Below the pieces are notes generated by a model. That model was not told the DNA's origin and did not search any database. It saw only the letters and a program-made list of their open reading frames with translations. From Microvirga sp. ACRRW (lineage in GTDB: Bacteria > Pseudomonadota > Alphaproteobacteria > Rhizobiales > Beijerinckiaceae), in assembly GCF_022346925.1 (NCBI RefSeq), contig NZ_JAKRNJ010000004.1:1-64000 (forward strand): DNA of 64,000 bases. Direction: 5' to 3'. Positions 38,205 through 48,674 of the stretch are shown piece by piece. Made by a program: the position numbers and the translations under genes. Every line of letters starts with the position of its first letter. Position 1 is the stretch's first letter.

Positions 38205-38825
38205 TTAGACCGGGAAGCCGTAGTGCCGCAGCTCGGCGGCAAGATCGACCTGCTCGTCGGGATAATGGATCGCGTGCATGCCCACATGACGCGCGCCTTC
38301 GACATTGGCCCGGGAATCGTCGATGAACACGCAATCCTCCGCCTCGAGCCCATAGCGCTCAAGGAGGAGACGATAGATGGGAGCATCGGGCTTCAGCAAC
38401 TGCTCGTCGCCAGAGACGATGATGCCGTCGAAGCCGTCAAGGAACGGATAGACCTCTTTCGCCAGCACGAGTTTGGGGCCGGAAAAATTCGTGATGCAGT
38501 AGTTCGGCACATTCGCTTCACGCAGCTTCTGGAGAAGAGCGACGTTCTGCTCGAAAACGCCAGCCACGGTTTCGGGCCAGCGCTCGTGATACGCGCGGAT
38601 GGCGCTTTCATGCGCGGGATGATCCTTCACGAGAAGCGCCACAGCCTCGTCCCAATCGCGGCCCCGGTCCTGCTCCAGGTTCCAGGAATTGGTGCAGACA
38701 TTGCCCAAGAACCATTCCATCTCCGTCTCATCCGGGAAGATGCGGCGGTAGAGATTGCGCGGATCCCAGCGCAGCAGAACGTTGCCGATGTCGAACACGA
38801 CGGTGGTCGGTTGCCGAATGCTCAA
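38205..38825 (-). CDS. HAD-superfamily hydrolase (IA subfamily)
   Basis: 206 residues from a TTG start (38823-38825) preceded by AGAGGGG at 6 nt; there is no ATG before motif I. Motif I FDIGNVLLRWD (Asp nucleophile), motif II in ITNFSG, motif III in SGDEQLLKPDAPIYRLLLERYGL with the Lys, and motif IV VFIDDSRANVEGA are complete. The cap domain is alpha-helical. Members are phosphatases or 2-haloacid dehalogenase relatives; the substrate is unknown. It is followed by the hairpin at 38158-38192. Confidence 0.92.
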   Translation of the reverse strand: MSIRQPTTVVFDIGNVLLRWDPRNLYRRIFPDETEMEWFLGNVCTNSWNLEQDRGRDWDEAVALLVKDHPAHESAIRAYHERWPETVAGVFEQNVALLQKLREANVPNYCITNFSGPKLVLAKEVYPFLDGFDGIIVSGDEQLLKPDAPIYRLLLERYGLEAEDCVFIDDSRANVEGARHVGMHAIHYPDEQVDLAAELRHYGFPV

Positions 38826-38853
38826 GATTTGCCCCTCTTCTTGTCTTTAGTTT

Positions 38854-38888
38854 TATCTCTTCAGAAACAGCTCTATCTCTTCAGGAAC
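38854..38888. repeat. short direct repeats upstream of the HAD gene
   Basis: TATCTCTTCAGAAAC (38854-38868) and TATCTCTTCAGGAAC (38874-38888) differ at one base and are exactly 20 bp apart, two helical turns, within the 264-nt gap before maeB. They could be a tandem regulator site; nothing else was seen in this gap except a hairpin at 39036-39070. Confidence 0.35.
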
Positions 38889-39035
38889 GCTTGGCCGCGC
38901 GTGAAACAAACATGGCCATCCTCGGGAGACGCGCCATCCAATAACGTCCTTGATGAACCAAACCTGAAACTAATCCCAATCGCCTTGCGCTCAGTCATCC
39001 GTACGCAAAGGCTGAAAGGCCCGGGGCTCTCTCGC

Positions 39036-39070
39036 CATGAGGTGGGTGAGAAGGCCCCTCCCACCTCATG
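39036..39070 (-). terminator. stem-loop after maeB
   Basis: CATGAGGTGGG (39036-39046) and CCCACCTCATG (39060-39070) are perfect 11-bp arms with a 13-nt loop, 21 nt beyond the maeB stop in its direction. There is no T-run; it is a terminator-like 3' structure. Confidence 0.5.
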
Positions 39071-39090
39071 CTGTCTGCGACCAATACTGG

Positions 39091-41382
39091 TTATCCACCG
39101 ATATTGTAGGCGGCGAGCGCCGCCATGTTGACGATGTCGTTGTCGGTCGCGCCAAGGGAAACGATCTGCACCGGCTTGTCGAGGCCCACCACCAGCGGCC
39201 CCATCACCATTGCGCCGCCGAGCTCCTGCAGCATCTTCGTGGAGATTGAGGCTGAGTGGAAGGCGGGCATGACGAGCACGTTCGCAGGCCCTGTCAGACG
39301 GCTGAACGGGTATTGCGCCATCAGATCGCGGTTGAGCGCCACATCCGCCGCCATCTCGCCGTCGTATTCAAAATCGACGCGCATCCCATCGAGGATCTGC
39401 ACGGCTTCCTGAATCTTTTCGGCGCGTTCCGCGCGCGGATGTCCGAAGGTGGAGAACGACAGCAGCGCCACGCGCGGTTCGTAACCGAGACGGCGAGCGA
39501 CCCCTGCGGACTCGATGGCGATCTCGGCAAGCTCCTGCGCATTCGGCATTTCGTGAATGGCGGTGTCCGCCACCAGAACCGTATGTCCACGCGCCAAACA
39601 CAGCGAGACGCCGATGACGCGATGGCCGGGCTTGGCGTCGATCACGTGCCGCACGTCGGCGAGCGCCGTCGAATAGTTGCGCGTCGCGCCTGTCACCATG
39701 GCATCCGCATCGCCGAGGGCCACCATGGAGGCCGCGAAGTGGTTGCGGTCCTGGTTGATCAGACGCTGGCAGTCACGGAAGAGATAGCCCTTGCGCTGCA
39801 GGCGCTCGTAAAGGAACTGCGCATAGGTGCTGTTGCGGGACGACAGGCGCGCGTTGTGGATCTCGATGCCTTCGCGGCCTTCGAGATCGATGCCGGCCTG
39901 CGTCGCGGTCTCGAAGATCCGCTCTTCGCGTCCAACCAAAATAGCGCGGCCCAGGCCCTGATTGACGAAGGACAGGGCGGCGCGAATGACCCGCTCCTCC
40001 TCGCCCTCCGCGAACACCACGCGCTTGGGCATTTTGCGCACGCGCTCGAAGATGCGGTTGAGCGTGCCGGCCACGGGATCGCGGCGGGCGGAGAGATGGG
40101 CCTTGTAGGCCTTCATGTCGACGATGGGACGGCGCGCAACGCCCGTCTCCATCGCGGCCTTCGCCACTGCCATCGGAATGGTGTGGATCAGGCGCGGATC
40201 GAACGGCACGGGAATGATGTAGTCACGGCCGAAGCGCGGGCGCGCGCCTTGGTATGCGGCGGCCACCTCGTCCGGCACGTCCTCGCGGGCGAGTTCCGCG
40301 AGCGCCTGAGCTGCCGCGACCTTCATCTCCATATTGATCGTGGTTGCCTGCACGTCGAGCGCGCCACGGAAGATGTAAGGGAAGCCGAGAACGTTGTTGA
40401 CCTGGTTCGGATAATCCGAGCGGCCTGTGGCGATGATCACGTCGTCGCGAATACGCGCCACTTCCTCCGGCGTAATTTCGGGATCGGGATTGGCCATGGC
40501 GAAGATGATCGGGTTTTCCGCCATGGAACGGATCATCTCATCCGAGAACGCACCCTTGGCCGAGAGGCCGAACACCGCATCCGCGCCCTTCAGGGCATCG
40601 GCCAGCGTGCGCGCGTTGGTGTCCGCCGCGTGCGCCGACTTCCACTGGTTCATGCCCTCAGTGCGGCCCTTGTAGATCACGCCCTTCGTGTCGCAGAGGA
40701 TCACGTTGTTGGGCGCAAAGCCCATGGCCTTCAAAAGCTCCGTGCAGGCGATGCCGGCAGCACCCGCGCCGTTCACCACGAGCTTGGTCTTCGCCATGTC
40801 GCGGTCGGTGAGGTGCAGCGCATTGATGAGGCCTGCCGCCGCGATGATCGCCGTGCCGTGCTGGTCGTCATGGAAGACGGGAATATCCATGAGTTCCCGC
40901 AGGCGCTCCTCGATGATGAAGCATTCGGGGGCCTTGATGTCTTCCAGATTGATACCGCCGAAGGAAGGGCCGAGATAGCGCACGCAATTGATGAAGGTGT
41001 CCGCATCCTCCGTATCGACCTCGAGGTCGATGGAATCCACATCCGCGAAGCGCTTGAAAAGGACCGACTTGCCTTCCATCACCGGCTTGGACGCCAGAGC
41101 GCCGAGATTGCCGAGACCCAGAATCGCCGTACCGTTCGAGATCACCGCCACCATGTTGGCGCGGGTCGTGTAGTCGAAGGCGAGAGAGGGGTTTTCCGCA
41201 ATCGCCAGAACCGGCACCGCCACGCCCGGTGAATAAGCGAGCGACAGGTCCCTCTGGGTCGCCATGGGCTTGGTGGGCACCACCTCGAGCTTGCCGGGCC
41301 TGCCCTGAGCATGGAACTGCAACGCTTCCTGGTCGGTGAAGGTGGGGCGCTTGCGGCGGGTCGATGGCGTTTCGTCGGTCAT
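39091..41382 (-). CDS. maeB: NADP-dependent malic enzyme with phosphotransacetylase-like domain
   Basis: 763 residues. The first ~430 residues form the malic enzyme: [65 protein letters not shown], and [13 protein letters not shown] for NAD(P). The last ~320 form a phosphate acetyltransferase-like domain ([68 protein letters not shown]), as in rhizobial Tme/Dme and E. coli MaeB. It decarboxylates malate to pyruvate for gluconeogenesis and acetyl-CoA supply. The PTA domain is thought to be regulatory. NADP preference is inferred from family. Confidence 0.96.
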   Translation of the reverse strand: MTDETPSTRRKRPTFTDQEALQFHAQGRPGKLEVVPTKPMATQRDLSLAYSPGVAVPVLAIAENPSLAFDYTTRANMVAVISNGTAILGLGNLGALASKPVMEGKSVLFKRFADVDSIDLEVDTEDADTFINCVRYLGPSFGGINLEDIKAPECFIIEERLRELMDIPVFHDDQHGTAIIAAAGLINALHLTDRDMAKTKLVVNGAGAAGIACTELLKAMGFAPNNVILCDTKGVIYKGRTEGMNQWKSAHAADTNARTLADALKGADAVFGLSAKGAFSDEMIRSMAENPIIFAMANPDPEITPEEVARIRDDVIIATGRSDYPNQVNNVLGFPYIFRGALDVQATTINMEMKVAAAQALAELAREDVPDEVAAAYQGARPRFGRDYIIPVPFDPRLIHTIPMAVAKAAMETGVARRPIVDMKAYKAHLSARRDPVAGTLNRIFERVRKMPKRVVFAEGEEERVIRAALSFVNQGLGRAILVGREERIFETATQAGIDLEGREGIEIHNARLSSRNSTYAQFLYERLQRKGYLFRDCQRLINQDRNHFAASMVALGDADAMVTGATRNYSTALADVRHVIDAKPGHRVIGVSLCLARGHTVLVADTAIHEMPNAQELAEIAIESAGVARRLGYEPRVALLSFSTFGHPRAERAEKIQEAVQILDGMRVDFEYDGEMAADVALNRDLMAQYPFSRLTGPANVLVMPAFHSASISTKMLQELGGAMVMGPLVVGLDKPVQIVSLGATDNDIVNMAALAAYNIGG

Positions 41383-41529
41383 GGATCTGTCTTTTTGGCC
41401 TGGAGGCGTGCTTTCGAAGGGGATGCGACCTTAAGGCCTGGGGCAATCCGCCTCAAGACTTGTGCACACCCCTCGTTCAGCGGCCATGATACGGGTGAAA
41501 GGGGAAGCAGGCTTTGCTACATAAGGCGG

Positions 41530-44259
41530 ATGTCGTCCCAAGCCCTGTACCAAGCCTCCGAGAACCCCGAACAGACCTCCCCTGCCGGCGAAAAGCCGGC
41601 GCAGGATACCCGCGTCACGCCCATGATGGCGCAGTATGTGGAAATCAAAGCCGCCAATCCGGACAGCTTGCTGTTCTACCGGATGGGCGACTTCTACGAG
41701 CTGTTCTTCGAGGATGCGGAAATCGCGAGCCGGTCGCTCGGCATCGTGCTGACCAAGCGCGGCAAGCACCAGGGGCAGGACATCCCCATGTGCGGCGTGC
41801 CCGTGGACCGGGCGGACGATTATCTCCAGCGCCTCATCGGCTTGGGCCACCGGGTCGCCGTCTGCGAGCAGACGGAAGATCCGGCGGAGGCCAAGAAGCG
41901 TGGTTCCAAATCCGTGGTACGGCGCGATGTGGTGCGCCTTGTCACCCCCGGCACGATCACGGAAGAGCGCCTGCTGGAACCGGGCCGCGCCAATTTCCTT
42001 CTCGCCATTGCCCGCCGCCGCGTCTCCGACACGCAATGGTGCTACGGCCTTGCCGCCGTCGACATCTCCACCGGCCATTTCGTGGTGAGCGAAACGGATG
42101 CCTTGGGCTTGCCCGCAGAGATCGCCCGCTTCGAGCCGCGCGAGATTCTCGTGCCGGACGTCATCCACGATGATCCGGAACTCGTAGGCTTCTGGCGCGA
42201 GACGCGCGCCTCCATCACGCCTCTGTCCCGTGAGGGTCTCGATCCCGCTTCCGCCGAACGGCGCTTGAAGGAATATTTTGGTGTCGCGACGCTCGACTCC
42301 TTCGGCTCCTTCGGTCCCGCCGAGATCACGGCAGCGGGCAGCGTGCTCTTCTATATCGAGAAGACGCAGATCGACAGCCGCCCCGTTCTCAACCCGCCCT
42401 CCAGCGAGAATGCGGGTGCGGCCCTTGCCATCGATGCGGCGACCCGCGCCAATCTCGAGCTGACGCGCACGTTGTCCGGCGAACGCGCTGGAAGCCTACT
42501 TGCCACCATCGACTGCACCGTGACGCCGGGCGGCGCGCGCTGCCTTGCGGAACGGCTGGCAGGCCCCCTCACCGATCCCGCCATGATTCACGAGCGGCAG
42601 AATGCCGTGGAATTCCTGGTCGACAATGCGGACTTGCGCGAGCGCCTGCGGCGCATCCTCAAGCGCTCGCCGGATTTGGCGCGCGCGCTCTCGCGCCTCA
42701 GCCTCGGACGCGGCGGGCCGCGCGACCTGGCTTGCGTGCGCGACGGATTGTTCGCGGCGCGCGAGCTGGGGCTCGAACTCGCCATCGCCCCCAATCTGCC
42801 GAAGGAACTCCTCAGCAATGCGCAGCAGCTTCAGTCTCTGCGCACGGATGTGGCCGACAAGCTCGCGGCAGCGCTTGCCGACGAGCTTCCGCTACTGAAG
42901 CGCGACGGCGGCTTCATCCGCGCCGCTTACGATGCCAATCTCGACGAGCTGCGCGAATTGCAGCAAGATTCCCGCCGTTTCATCGCGGCTCTCCAAACGC
43001 GCTACGCCAACGATACCGGCTGCAGAACGCTGCGGGTGAAGCACAACCACATGATCGGCTACTTCGTCGAAGTGCCGCAGAATGTGGGCGAGGATCTGCT
43101 CAAGGAGCCGTTCAAGGATACCTTCATCCACCGCCAGACCATGGCGGGCGCCATGCGCTTTTCCACGCAGGAACTGGGCGAGCTGGAAGCGAAGATCGCA
43201 TCGGCATCGGACCGCGCGCTGAAGATCGAACTCGGCCTGTTCGAAGCGATGACGCAGGAACTGCTCGACCTGTCGAGCGAAGTTGCCTCAGCCGCCGAAG
43301 CCATTGCCGTGATCGACGTGACGGCGGCGCTTGCCGATCTGACTGTTCGCCTCGATTGGACGCGACCTCTTGTCGACACGGGTCTTGCCTTCAGCATCAA
43401 GGGCGGGCGCCATCCTGTCGTCGAGGCGGCACTCAAGCGCGAAGGCACCGCCTTCATCGCCAACGATGCCGATCTGTCGGGGAAGGATGCAGGCCACATC
43501 CTGCTGATCACCGGCCCGAACATGGGCGGTAAGTCGACCTATCTGCGCCAGAACGCGCTTATCGTCGTGCTCGCGCAGATGGGCTCTTTCGTGCCCGCGA
43601 AAGAAGCGCGGATCGGAATCGTCGACCGCCTGTTCTCCCGCGTGGGCGCTGCTGATGATCTCGCGCGCGGCCGTTCGACCTTCATGGTGGAGATGGTAGA
43701 AACCGCCGCGATCCTCAATCAGGCCACCGCGCATTCCCTGGTCATTCTCGACGAGATCGGACGCGGCACCTCCACCTTCGATGGCCTGTCCATCGCCTGG
43801 GCCGCCATCGAGCATCTGCACGAGGCCAATCGCTGCCGTGCGTTGTTCGCCACGCATTTCCACGAGCTGACGGCGCTCTCGGAACGCCTGCCGCGAATCT
43901 CCAACGCGACCCTCAAGGTGACGGAATGGCACGGCGACGTGGTGTTCCTGCATGAGGTGGTGCCCGGCGCGGCCGACCGCTCCTATGGCTTGCAGGTAGC
44001 GCGTCTCGCGGGCCTGCCCTCCGCCGTGGTCGAGCGTGCAAAGACGATCCTGAGCGAGTTGGAGAAGTCGGACCGGGACCATCCCAAGCGTGCGCTCGTC
44101 GACGATCTTCCGCTTTTCGCCGCGCCCGCTCGCACGGAGCAGCCCAAGCCGGTTGCGCAGAAGGATGAGCTGCGTGAGACGCTCGACGCCCTCGATCCCG
44201 ACCAGATGACGCCCCGGGAAGCGCTGGATGCGCTCTATCGCCTGAAGGCTCAGCGATAA
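41530..44259 (+). CDS. mutS: DNA mismatch repair protein MutS
   Basis: The ATG at 41530 gives 909 residues; upstream in-frame starts fall in the maeB leader. The mismatch-recognition domain shows [18 protein letters not shown] (Phe-x-Glu wedge: FYE), followed by connector, lever and clamp domains, and the C-terminal ATPase: Walker [10 protein letters not shown], Walker [28 protein letters not shown]-terminal segment ([17 protein letters not shown]) serves dimer/tetramer contact. It recognises base mismatches and recruits MutL. It is divergent from maeB. Confidence 0.98.
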   Translation: MSSQALYQASENPEQTSPAGEKPAQDTRVTPMMAQYVEIKAANPDSLLFYRMGDFYELFFEDAEIASRSLGIVLTKRGKHQGQDIPMCGVPVDRADDYLQRLIGLGHRVAVCEQTEDPAEAKKRGSKSVVRRDVVRLVTPGTITEERLLEPGRANFLLAIARRRVSDTQWCYGLAAVDISTGHFVVSETDALGLPAEIARFEPREILVPDVIHDDPELVGFWRETRASITPLSREGLDPASAERRLKEYFGVATLDSFGSFGPAEITAAGSVLFYIEKTQIDSRPVLNPPSSENAGAALAIDAATRANLELTRTLSGERAGSLLATIDCTVTPGGARCLAERLAGPLTDPAMIHERQNAVEFLVDNADLRERLRRILKRSPDLARALSRLSLGRGGPRDLACVRDGLFAARELGLELAIAPNLPKELLSNAQQLQSLRTDVADKLAAALADELPLLKRDGGFIRAAYDANLDELRELQQDSRRFIAALQTRYANDTGCRTLRVKHNHMIGYFVEVPQNVGEDLLKEPFKDTFIHRQTMAGAMRFSTQELGELEAKIASASDRALKIELGLFEAMTQELLDLSSEVASAAEAIAVIDVTAALADLTVRLDWTRPLVDTGLAFSIKGGRHPVVEAALKREGTAFIANDADLSGKDAGHILLITGPNMGGKSTYLRQNALIVVLAQMGSFVPAKEARIGIVDRLFSRVGAADDLARGRSTFMVEMVETAAILNQATAHSLVILDEIGRGTSTFDGLSIAWAAIEHLHEANRCRALFATHFHELTALSERLPRISNATLKVTEWHGDVVFLHEVVPGAADRSYGLQVARLAGLPSAVVERAKTILSELEKSDRDHPKRALVDDLPLFAAPARTEQPKPVAQKDELRETLDALDPDQMTPREALDALYRLKAQR

Positions 44260-44268
44260 ACGGGACTG

Positions 44269-44724
44269 TCAGGACAGTCGAGATTTGCTGTCTTCACGGC
44301 TTTCTTCATCGAAAGGGACGAAAGTCATCCTCTCGTTCCTGTCGCCTTCCTGCTTCTGTTCAGCCGTGATGTAAGCCAAGGCCTCCTTCACGCCGCGCTC
44401 GGTATAGGGCTTGGCGATCACGCCGCGCGCGCCCGCAAAATCCTCCGGGATGCGCTTGGCATTGGCTGTCATGAACAGGACTGTCACATGATGCTGGTCG
44501 GACAGGTGACGGGCCACATCGATGCCGGTCAGGCCGTCGGCCAGATGAATATCGACGAAGGCGAGATCCGGCGAGAGCTGATTGCTGAGAGAGAGGGCCT
44601 CCTCGGAGGACGCGGCGATTCCCACTACATCGTGCCCGGCATCCTGAAGCAGGCTTTCAAGCTCCAGGGCGATCAGGAACTCATCCTCGACGATGAGGAT
44701 GCGCAAAGGCGTCACTTTACTCAA
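44269..44724 (-). CDS. orphan response regulator (CheY-like receiver)
   Basis: 151 residues from TTG 44722-44724, with AGGAGG 6 nt upstream; ATG 44742 would place that ribosome binding site inside the gene. The receiver domain is complete: acidic pair in VEDE (Glu13/Asp14), phospho-acceptor Asp58 in FVDIHL, Thr in LFMTANAK, Lys in IAKPY. It has no DNA-binding output domain and only a ~30-residue charged tail. No histidine kinase is nearby, so its partner and output are unknown. It converges on mutS, 10 nt apart. Confidence 0.9.
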   Translation of the reverse strand: MSKVTPLRILIVEDEFLIALELESLLQDAGHDVVGIAASSEEALSLSNQLSPDLAFVDIHLADGLTGIDVARHLSDQHHVTVLFMTANAKRIPEDFAGARGVIAKPYTERGVKEALAYITAEQKQEGDRNERMTFVPFDEESREDSKSRLS

Positions 44725-44742
44725 CCCGTGCCTCCTCGGCAT

Positions 44743-45216
44743 CCTGCGGCATGAGGGATCCAGCCGATTTACCTGGCTTTATCAGGAGCCAAGTCAACCG
44801 TCCCTTCAGCTGTTGATTGTGAATATCGTCAAAGTGGCCGTGAATGGACCCGGCCTGCGAAACATGCCGTTGCGGCACCCCTCTTCCCGCCGGAAGGAAT
44901 GACCGGGAAGAGGACCGGAGTGGCATGAGAATCCTGTTCATGTCGGAGCTTTCAAGGCATCGGCGCCTGCGTGTGCGCGAAGCATCCTCAATCCGGCTTC
45001 CCTGCTTGCCATGATTGCTTGTCTCGTCACGGAAGGATCATCCCCTTAGATAGGCTTCGGGCCCATTTTGCCGGCATAGTGTGACTCAACGTCATGAAGC
45101 CGAGAGGGTTCCCTGCTTTTTCAAAGGTTTGCACAGGCTTATTTCCCTTTTGCGAAACACTATCGCGTTTCATAAGGCCGCGCTAAAATTCCGCCTTCTT
45201 GCGGAGTTCGAACCTC
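44743..45216. other. 474-nt intergenic region between the response regulator and comM
   Basis: Divergent spacer holding promoters for both flanking genes. It contains a 10-bp inverted repeat (CCTCTTCCCG 44880-44889 / CGGGAAGAGG 44904-44913). No conserved open frame or clear RNA gene was recognised, and no -35/-10 pair is convincing. Confidence 0.6.
44880..44913. repeat. 10-bp inverted repeat in the response-regulator/comM spacer
   Basis: Arms CCTCTTCCCG and CGGGAAGAGG enclose 14 nt. It could be a hairpin of a leader or small RNA, or a regulator site. Function unknown. Confidence 0.5.
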
Positions 45217-46752
45217 ATGGTCATGCGCGTTTCCACTGTTGCCTTCGAGGGAATCGAAGCGCGCGCCGTCGATGTACAGGTGCAGATCTCCTCTGGCACC
45301 GTCGCCTTCACCATCGTCGGCCTGCCCGACAAGGCCGTGGCGGAATCCCGCGAGCGGGTGCGTTCTGCCCTGATCGCCTCGGGCCTCGCCCTTCCGGCCA
45401 AGCGCATCACCGTCAACCTGGCGCCTGCCGATCTGCCGAAGGAAGGCAGCCATTACGACCTTCCCATCGCGCTCGGCGTCATGGCCGCCATCGATGCCAT
45501 TCCGGGCGATGCCCTCAACGGCTTCACGGTGCTGGGTGAGCTGGCGCTCGACGGCTCGATTACCTCGGTCGCCGGTGTTCTGCCCGCCGCCATGGCGGCC
45601 GTGGAGCGGCAGCACGGGCTGATCTGCCCCGAGGCCTGCGGCTCAGAGGCGGCCTGGGCCAGCAGCGAACTCGACATCCTCGCCCCCCGCTCCCTGATTC
45701 AGCTCGCCAACCACTTCAAGGGCACGCAGGTGATGAGCAGGCCGGAGCCGGCCATCATGCCCTCCTCCAACGCCCTGCCTGACCTTCGGGACATCAAGGG
45801 GCAGGAAAGCGCCAAGCGGACACTCGAGATCGCAGCCGCGGGCGGGCACAACCTCATCATGAGCGGCCCTCCCGGTGCCGGCAAATCCATGCTGGCCCAG
45901 CGCCTGCCCTCGATCCTGCCGCCGCTCTCGCCCCGCGAGCTCCTGGAAGTTTCCATGATCCAGTCGGTAGCGGGCCTTCTTGCGAATGGCGCGCTCTCGA
46001 ACAGGCGGCCCTTCAGGGCTCCGCACCACTCGGCTTCCATGGCGGCTCTCGTGGGCGGCGGCCTCAATGCGCGTCCTGGCGAAGCCTCGCTCGCTCATCA
46101 CGGCGTCCTTTTCCTCGACGAGTTGCCGGAATTCCAGCCGCAGGTGCTCGATTCGCTTCGCCAGCCCCTGGAAACGGGAGAGATCCTGATCGCCCGCGCG
46201 AATCACCGGGTGACCTATCCGTCGCGCTTCCAGCTCATCGCGGCCATGAACCCCTGCCGTTGCGGACAGGGCACCGAACCCGGCTATGTCTGCCGCCGCC
46301 AACCGAACGAGCGCTGCATCGCGCAATATCAGGCACGTCTTTCCGGTCCTCTCCTCGACCGCATCGATCTCGCCATCGAAGTGCCCGCCGTGACGGCCGC
46401 CGACCTCATCCTGCCGCCTCCGGAAGAAGGCTCGGCTCAGGTGGCCGCCCGCGTGGCGGCTGCGCGCAATCTGCAGGAAAAGCGCTATGCCTTGCTTGCG
46501 GAACGCGGCATCACGACGAATGCCGCCTGCCCGCCCGCACTTCTGGAAGAAGTGGCTCAGCCCGATTCGGACGGATTGTCGCTCATCCGCGATGCCGCCA
46601 ATGCCATGCGCCTATCCGCGCGCGGCTTCCATCGTGTGCTGAAAGTTGGCCGAACGCTGGCCGATCTCGATGGAGAAGAGCGCGTGCGGCGCATTCATGT
46701 GGCCGAAGCGTTGTCCTATCGAGCCCATACGGACCGCCGCTCGGCAGCGTGA
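45217..46752 (+). CDS. comM: YifB/ComM-type Mg chelatase-like AAA+ ATPase
   Basis: The ATG at 45217 (511 residues) has GGAG 10 nt upstream; the earlier TTG at 45199 has none. Seen: the N-terminal ChlI-like domain (VDVQVQISSGTVAFTIVGLPDKAVAESRERVRSAL), Walker A GPPGAGKSMLAQRLPSILPPL, Walker B GVLFLDELPEF, the sensor region AAMNPCRCG and the C-terminal Mg-chelatase domain (SARGFHRVLKVGRTLADL). The family includes ComM, a hexameric helicase aiding branch migration during natural transformation; non-competent bacteria also carry it. Confidence 0.95.
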   Translation: MVMRVSTVAFEGIEARAVDVQVQISSGTVAFTIVGLPDKAVAESRERVRSALIASGLALPAKRITVNLAPADLPKEGSHYDLPIALGVMAAIDAIPGDALNGFTVLGELALDGSITSVAGVLPAAMAAVERQHGLICPEACGSEAAWASSELDILAPRSLIQLANHFKGTQVMSRPEPAIMPSSNALPDLRDIKGQESAKRTLEIAAAGGHNLIMSGPPGAGKSMLAQRLPSILPPLSPRELLEVSMIQSVAGLLANGALSNRRPFRAPHHSASMAALVGGGLNARPGEASLAHHGVLFLDELPEFQPQVLDSLRQPLETGEILIARANHRVTYPSRFQLIAAMNPCRCGQGTEPGYVCRRQPNERCIAQYQARLSGPLLDRIDLAIEVPAVTAADLILPPPEEGSAQVAARVAAARNLQEKRYALLAERGITTNAACPPALLEEVAQPDSDGLSLIRDAANAMRLSARGFHRVLKVGRTLADLDGEERVRRIHVAEALSYRAHTDRRSAA

Positions 46753-46842
46753 AACCCGCCCAAAAACGTGAGCCGGCTCTCCTTGTCGAATCCTACGTCA
46801 GTTGCGATATATTTTGTCACAAAACAGTTTGAAATAACGGCT

Positions 46843-47820
46843 ATGTCAGAGCGTAAGACCGGCACATTCTCCAACGATCCGGTCCGAGAGAGTTCGATGA
46901 CTTCTTCCTCGCTGAACGGAACAACCTCGTCCGTGAAACCTGCGCTGCTGCCTGCCTTGAAGGGATTCGGCAAGATAGTGGGGCGGACCGTGCGCAATTA
47001 CGGCACGCTCGATCCTGTGCTCGGCCGTATCGGTCCCCTGGAAGTGCGCCTTGCGACGACGACGCAAGAGATCAGGCGCGCACAGAAGCTGCGCTTCAAG
47101 GTTTTCTACGAGGAAATGTCCGCCGTGCCTCAGGGGGCTTCCGTCCTCTCGCGGCGCGACGTGGATGAGTACGACCGGATCTGCGATCATCTCCTCGTGC
47201 TCGATCATGCGGCGAAGAGCGGCCGCCTTCGCAGCAAGCCGAAGGTGGTGGGCACATATCGCCTGCTGCGCCAGGATGTGGCGGAGCGTCACCAAGGTTT
47301 CTATACGAGAGGCGAATACGACATCGCTTCCCTCTTGAACGCGCATTCCAATCTGCGCTTTCTGGAACTCGGCCGTTCCTGCGTGCTCGAACCTTATCGG
47401 AACAAGCGCACCGTCGAATTGCTCTGGCACGGCATCTGGACCTATGTGCTTCACTACAAGATCGACGTGATGCTCGGCTGCGCAAGCCTTGAAGGCACGA
47501 ACCCGCAGGATAACGCCCTGCCCCTGAGCTTCCTGCATCATTACGCCGCCGCTCCCGCCGAGTGGCAGGCGCGCGCCCTGCCCGACCGCTTCACCCGCAT
47601 GGACGTTCTGCCGAAAGATGAGGTCGATCCCAAAGCCGCGCTGCATGCCCTGCCGCCGCTGATCAAAGGCTATCTGCGTCTTGGCGCAACCTTCGGCACA
47701 GGCGCGGTGATCGATAAGCAATTCGGAACGACGGATGTGCTCGTCATCCTGCCCGTGTCAGCAATCAACCCGCGCTACATCGATCACTTCGGTCCGGCCG
47801 CGAACCGTCACGCGGCCTGA
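46843..47820 (+). CDS. OlsB-like N-acyltransferase (GNAT fold)
   Basis: 325 residues from ATG 46843 (the GTG at 46768 and ATG 46897 are alternatives). The core LEVRLATTTQEIRRAQKLRFKVFYEEM, VDEYDRICDHLLVLD, VVGTYRLLRQDVA, FLELGRSCVLEPYRNKRTVELLWHGIWTY and MLGCASLEGTNPQDNALPLSFLHHY is characteristic of OlsB ornithine-acyl-ACP acyltransferases, which make lyso-ornithine lipid at the inner membrane. An adjacent olsA was not found, so assignment rests on sequence alone. The C-terminus overlaps the convergent epimerase gene by 13 bp. Confidence 0.85.
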   Translation: MSERKTGTFSNDPVRESSMTSSSLNGTTSSVKPALLPALKGFGKIVGRTVRNYGTLDPVLGRIGPLEVRLATTTQEIRRAQKLRFKVFYEEMSAVPQGASVLSRRDVDEYDRICDHLLVLDHAAKSGRLRSKPKVVGTYRLLRQDVAERHQGFYTRGEYDIASLLNAHSNLRFLELGRSCVLEPYRNKRTVELLWHGIWTYVLHYKIDVMLGCASLEGTNPQDNALPLSFLHHYAAAPAEWQARALPDRFTRMDVLPKDEVDPKAALHALPPLIKGYLRLGATFGTGAVIDKQFGTTDVLVILPVSAINPRYIDHFGPAANRHAA

Positions 47821-48674
47821 GCGAACTCACCCGCTACGTAGAGCGCCTGCAAGCCTTCGCGATAGGTCGGATAAGCCAGGCGCACGCCAAGCTCTTCCTT
47901 GATCAGACGATTCGATACGCGCTTGTTTTCCGCATAGAAGCTGCGCGCGACCGGACTCATCTCCGCAGCCTCGAAAGCGATTTCCGGCGGCGGCTCGACG
48001 GAAGCGAGCCATGACGCGAAAGTCACCACATCCTGCGGCGGGGCAGGCTCGTCATCCGTCACATTATAGATCGCGCCCGCACGCGGCTTTCGCAGGGATG
48101 CGGCGAGCGTCGCCGCGATATCCTCCACATGGATGCGGTTGAAGACCTGGCCCGGCTTCACGATGCGCCGCGCGGTGCCTTGCGCGAGATTGGCGAGGGC
48201 ATTCCGGCCTGGGCCGTAGATACCCGTCAGGCGGAAAATCTGCACGGCCTTCCCTGTCTGTCGCCCGAGATCGAGCCATACCTGCTCAGCCGCATAGCGC
48301 TGCACCGATGACCGGCTCTGCGGCGTCGCGGGCGTTGCCTCATCAACCCACATGCCGGCGTGGTCGCCATAGACTCCAGTGGTGGAAAGATAGCCGATCC
48401 ATGAAGCCTTGGATGATGCGATCTTATTCGAGAATCGTTTCAGAATAGGATCACCCTCGGCATCCGGCGGAACAGAGACGAGGATGGCGTCCGCACGGCG
48501 AAGATCATCGGTCAAATCCGTGTCATCCTGTGACAACGCATGAGCGGAAATACCATCCTGCTTGAGGCGCTGCGCCTTGTCATGCTCACGCACTGTACCG
48601 GCCACATGCGTCCATGAGTTCGAGCGGATGAAGGCATGGGCGGAATAGCCGAGGCCGAACACGAAGAGCTTCAC
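47808..48674 (-). CDS. NAD(P)-dependent epimerase/dehydratase-like SDR
   Basis: 288 residues from GTG 48674, with GGAG 7 nt upstream and a GTGA overlap with the queG stop. The extended-SDR Rossmann motif is atypical (FGLGYSA), giving G-x-G-x-x-A; the Ser/Tyr-like active site is around YLSTTGVYGDHAG. FRLTGIYGPGRNALANL and FNRIHVEDIAATLAASL are common in this family (YeeZ-like). It probably binds NADP; the substrate is unknown. It is the last gene of the GST-queG-epimerase operon. Confidence 0.9.
   Translation of the reverse strand: MKLFVFGLGYSAHAFIRSNSWTHVAGTVREHDKAQRLKQDGISAHALSQDDTDLTDDLRRADAILVSVPPDAEGDPILKRFSNKIASSKASWIGYLSTTGVYGDHAGMWVDEATPATPQSRSSVQRYAAEQVWLDLGRQTGKAVQIFRLTGIYGPGRNALANLAQGTARRIVKPGQVFNRIHVEDIAATLAASLRKPRAGAIYNVTDDEPAPPQDVVTFASWLASVEPPPEIAFEAAEMSPVARSFYAENKRVSNRLIKEELGVRLAYPTYREGLQALYVAGEFAQAA

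Noticed and set aside
38873-39064. 63-codon open frame in the maeB/HAD spacer
   Set aside because: No ribosome binding site or family; overlaps the maeB 3' hairpin.
39256-41232. 658-codon open frame opposite the malic enzyme
   Set aside because: Antisense to a complete maeB; composition is typical of a shadow frame.
46768-46842. Longer start (GTG) for the OlsB-like gene
   Set aside because: No Shine-Dalgarno precedes it and the added residues look non-conserved; ATG 46843 was preferred, though not proven.
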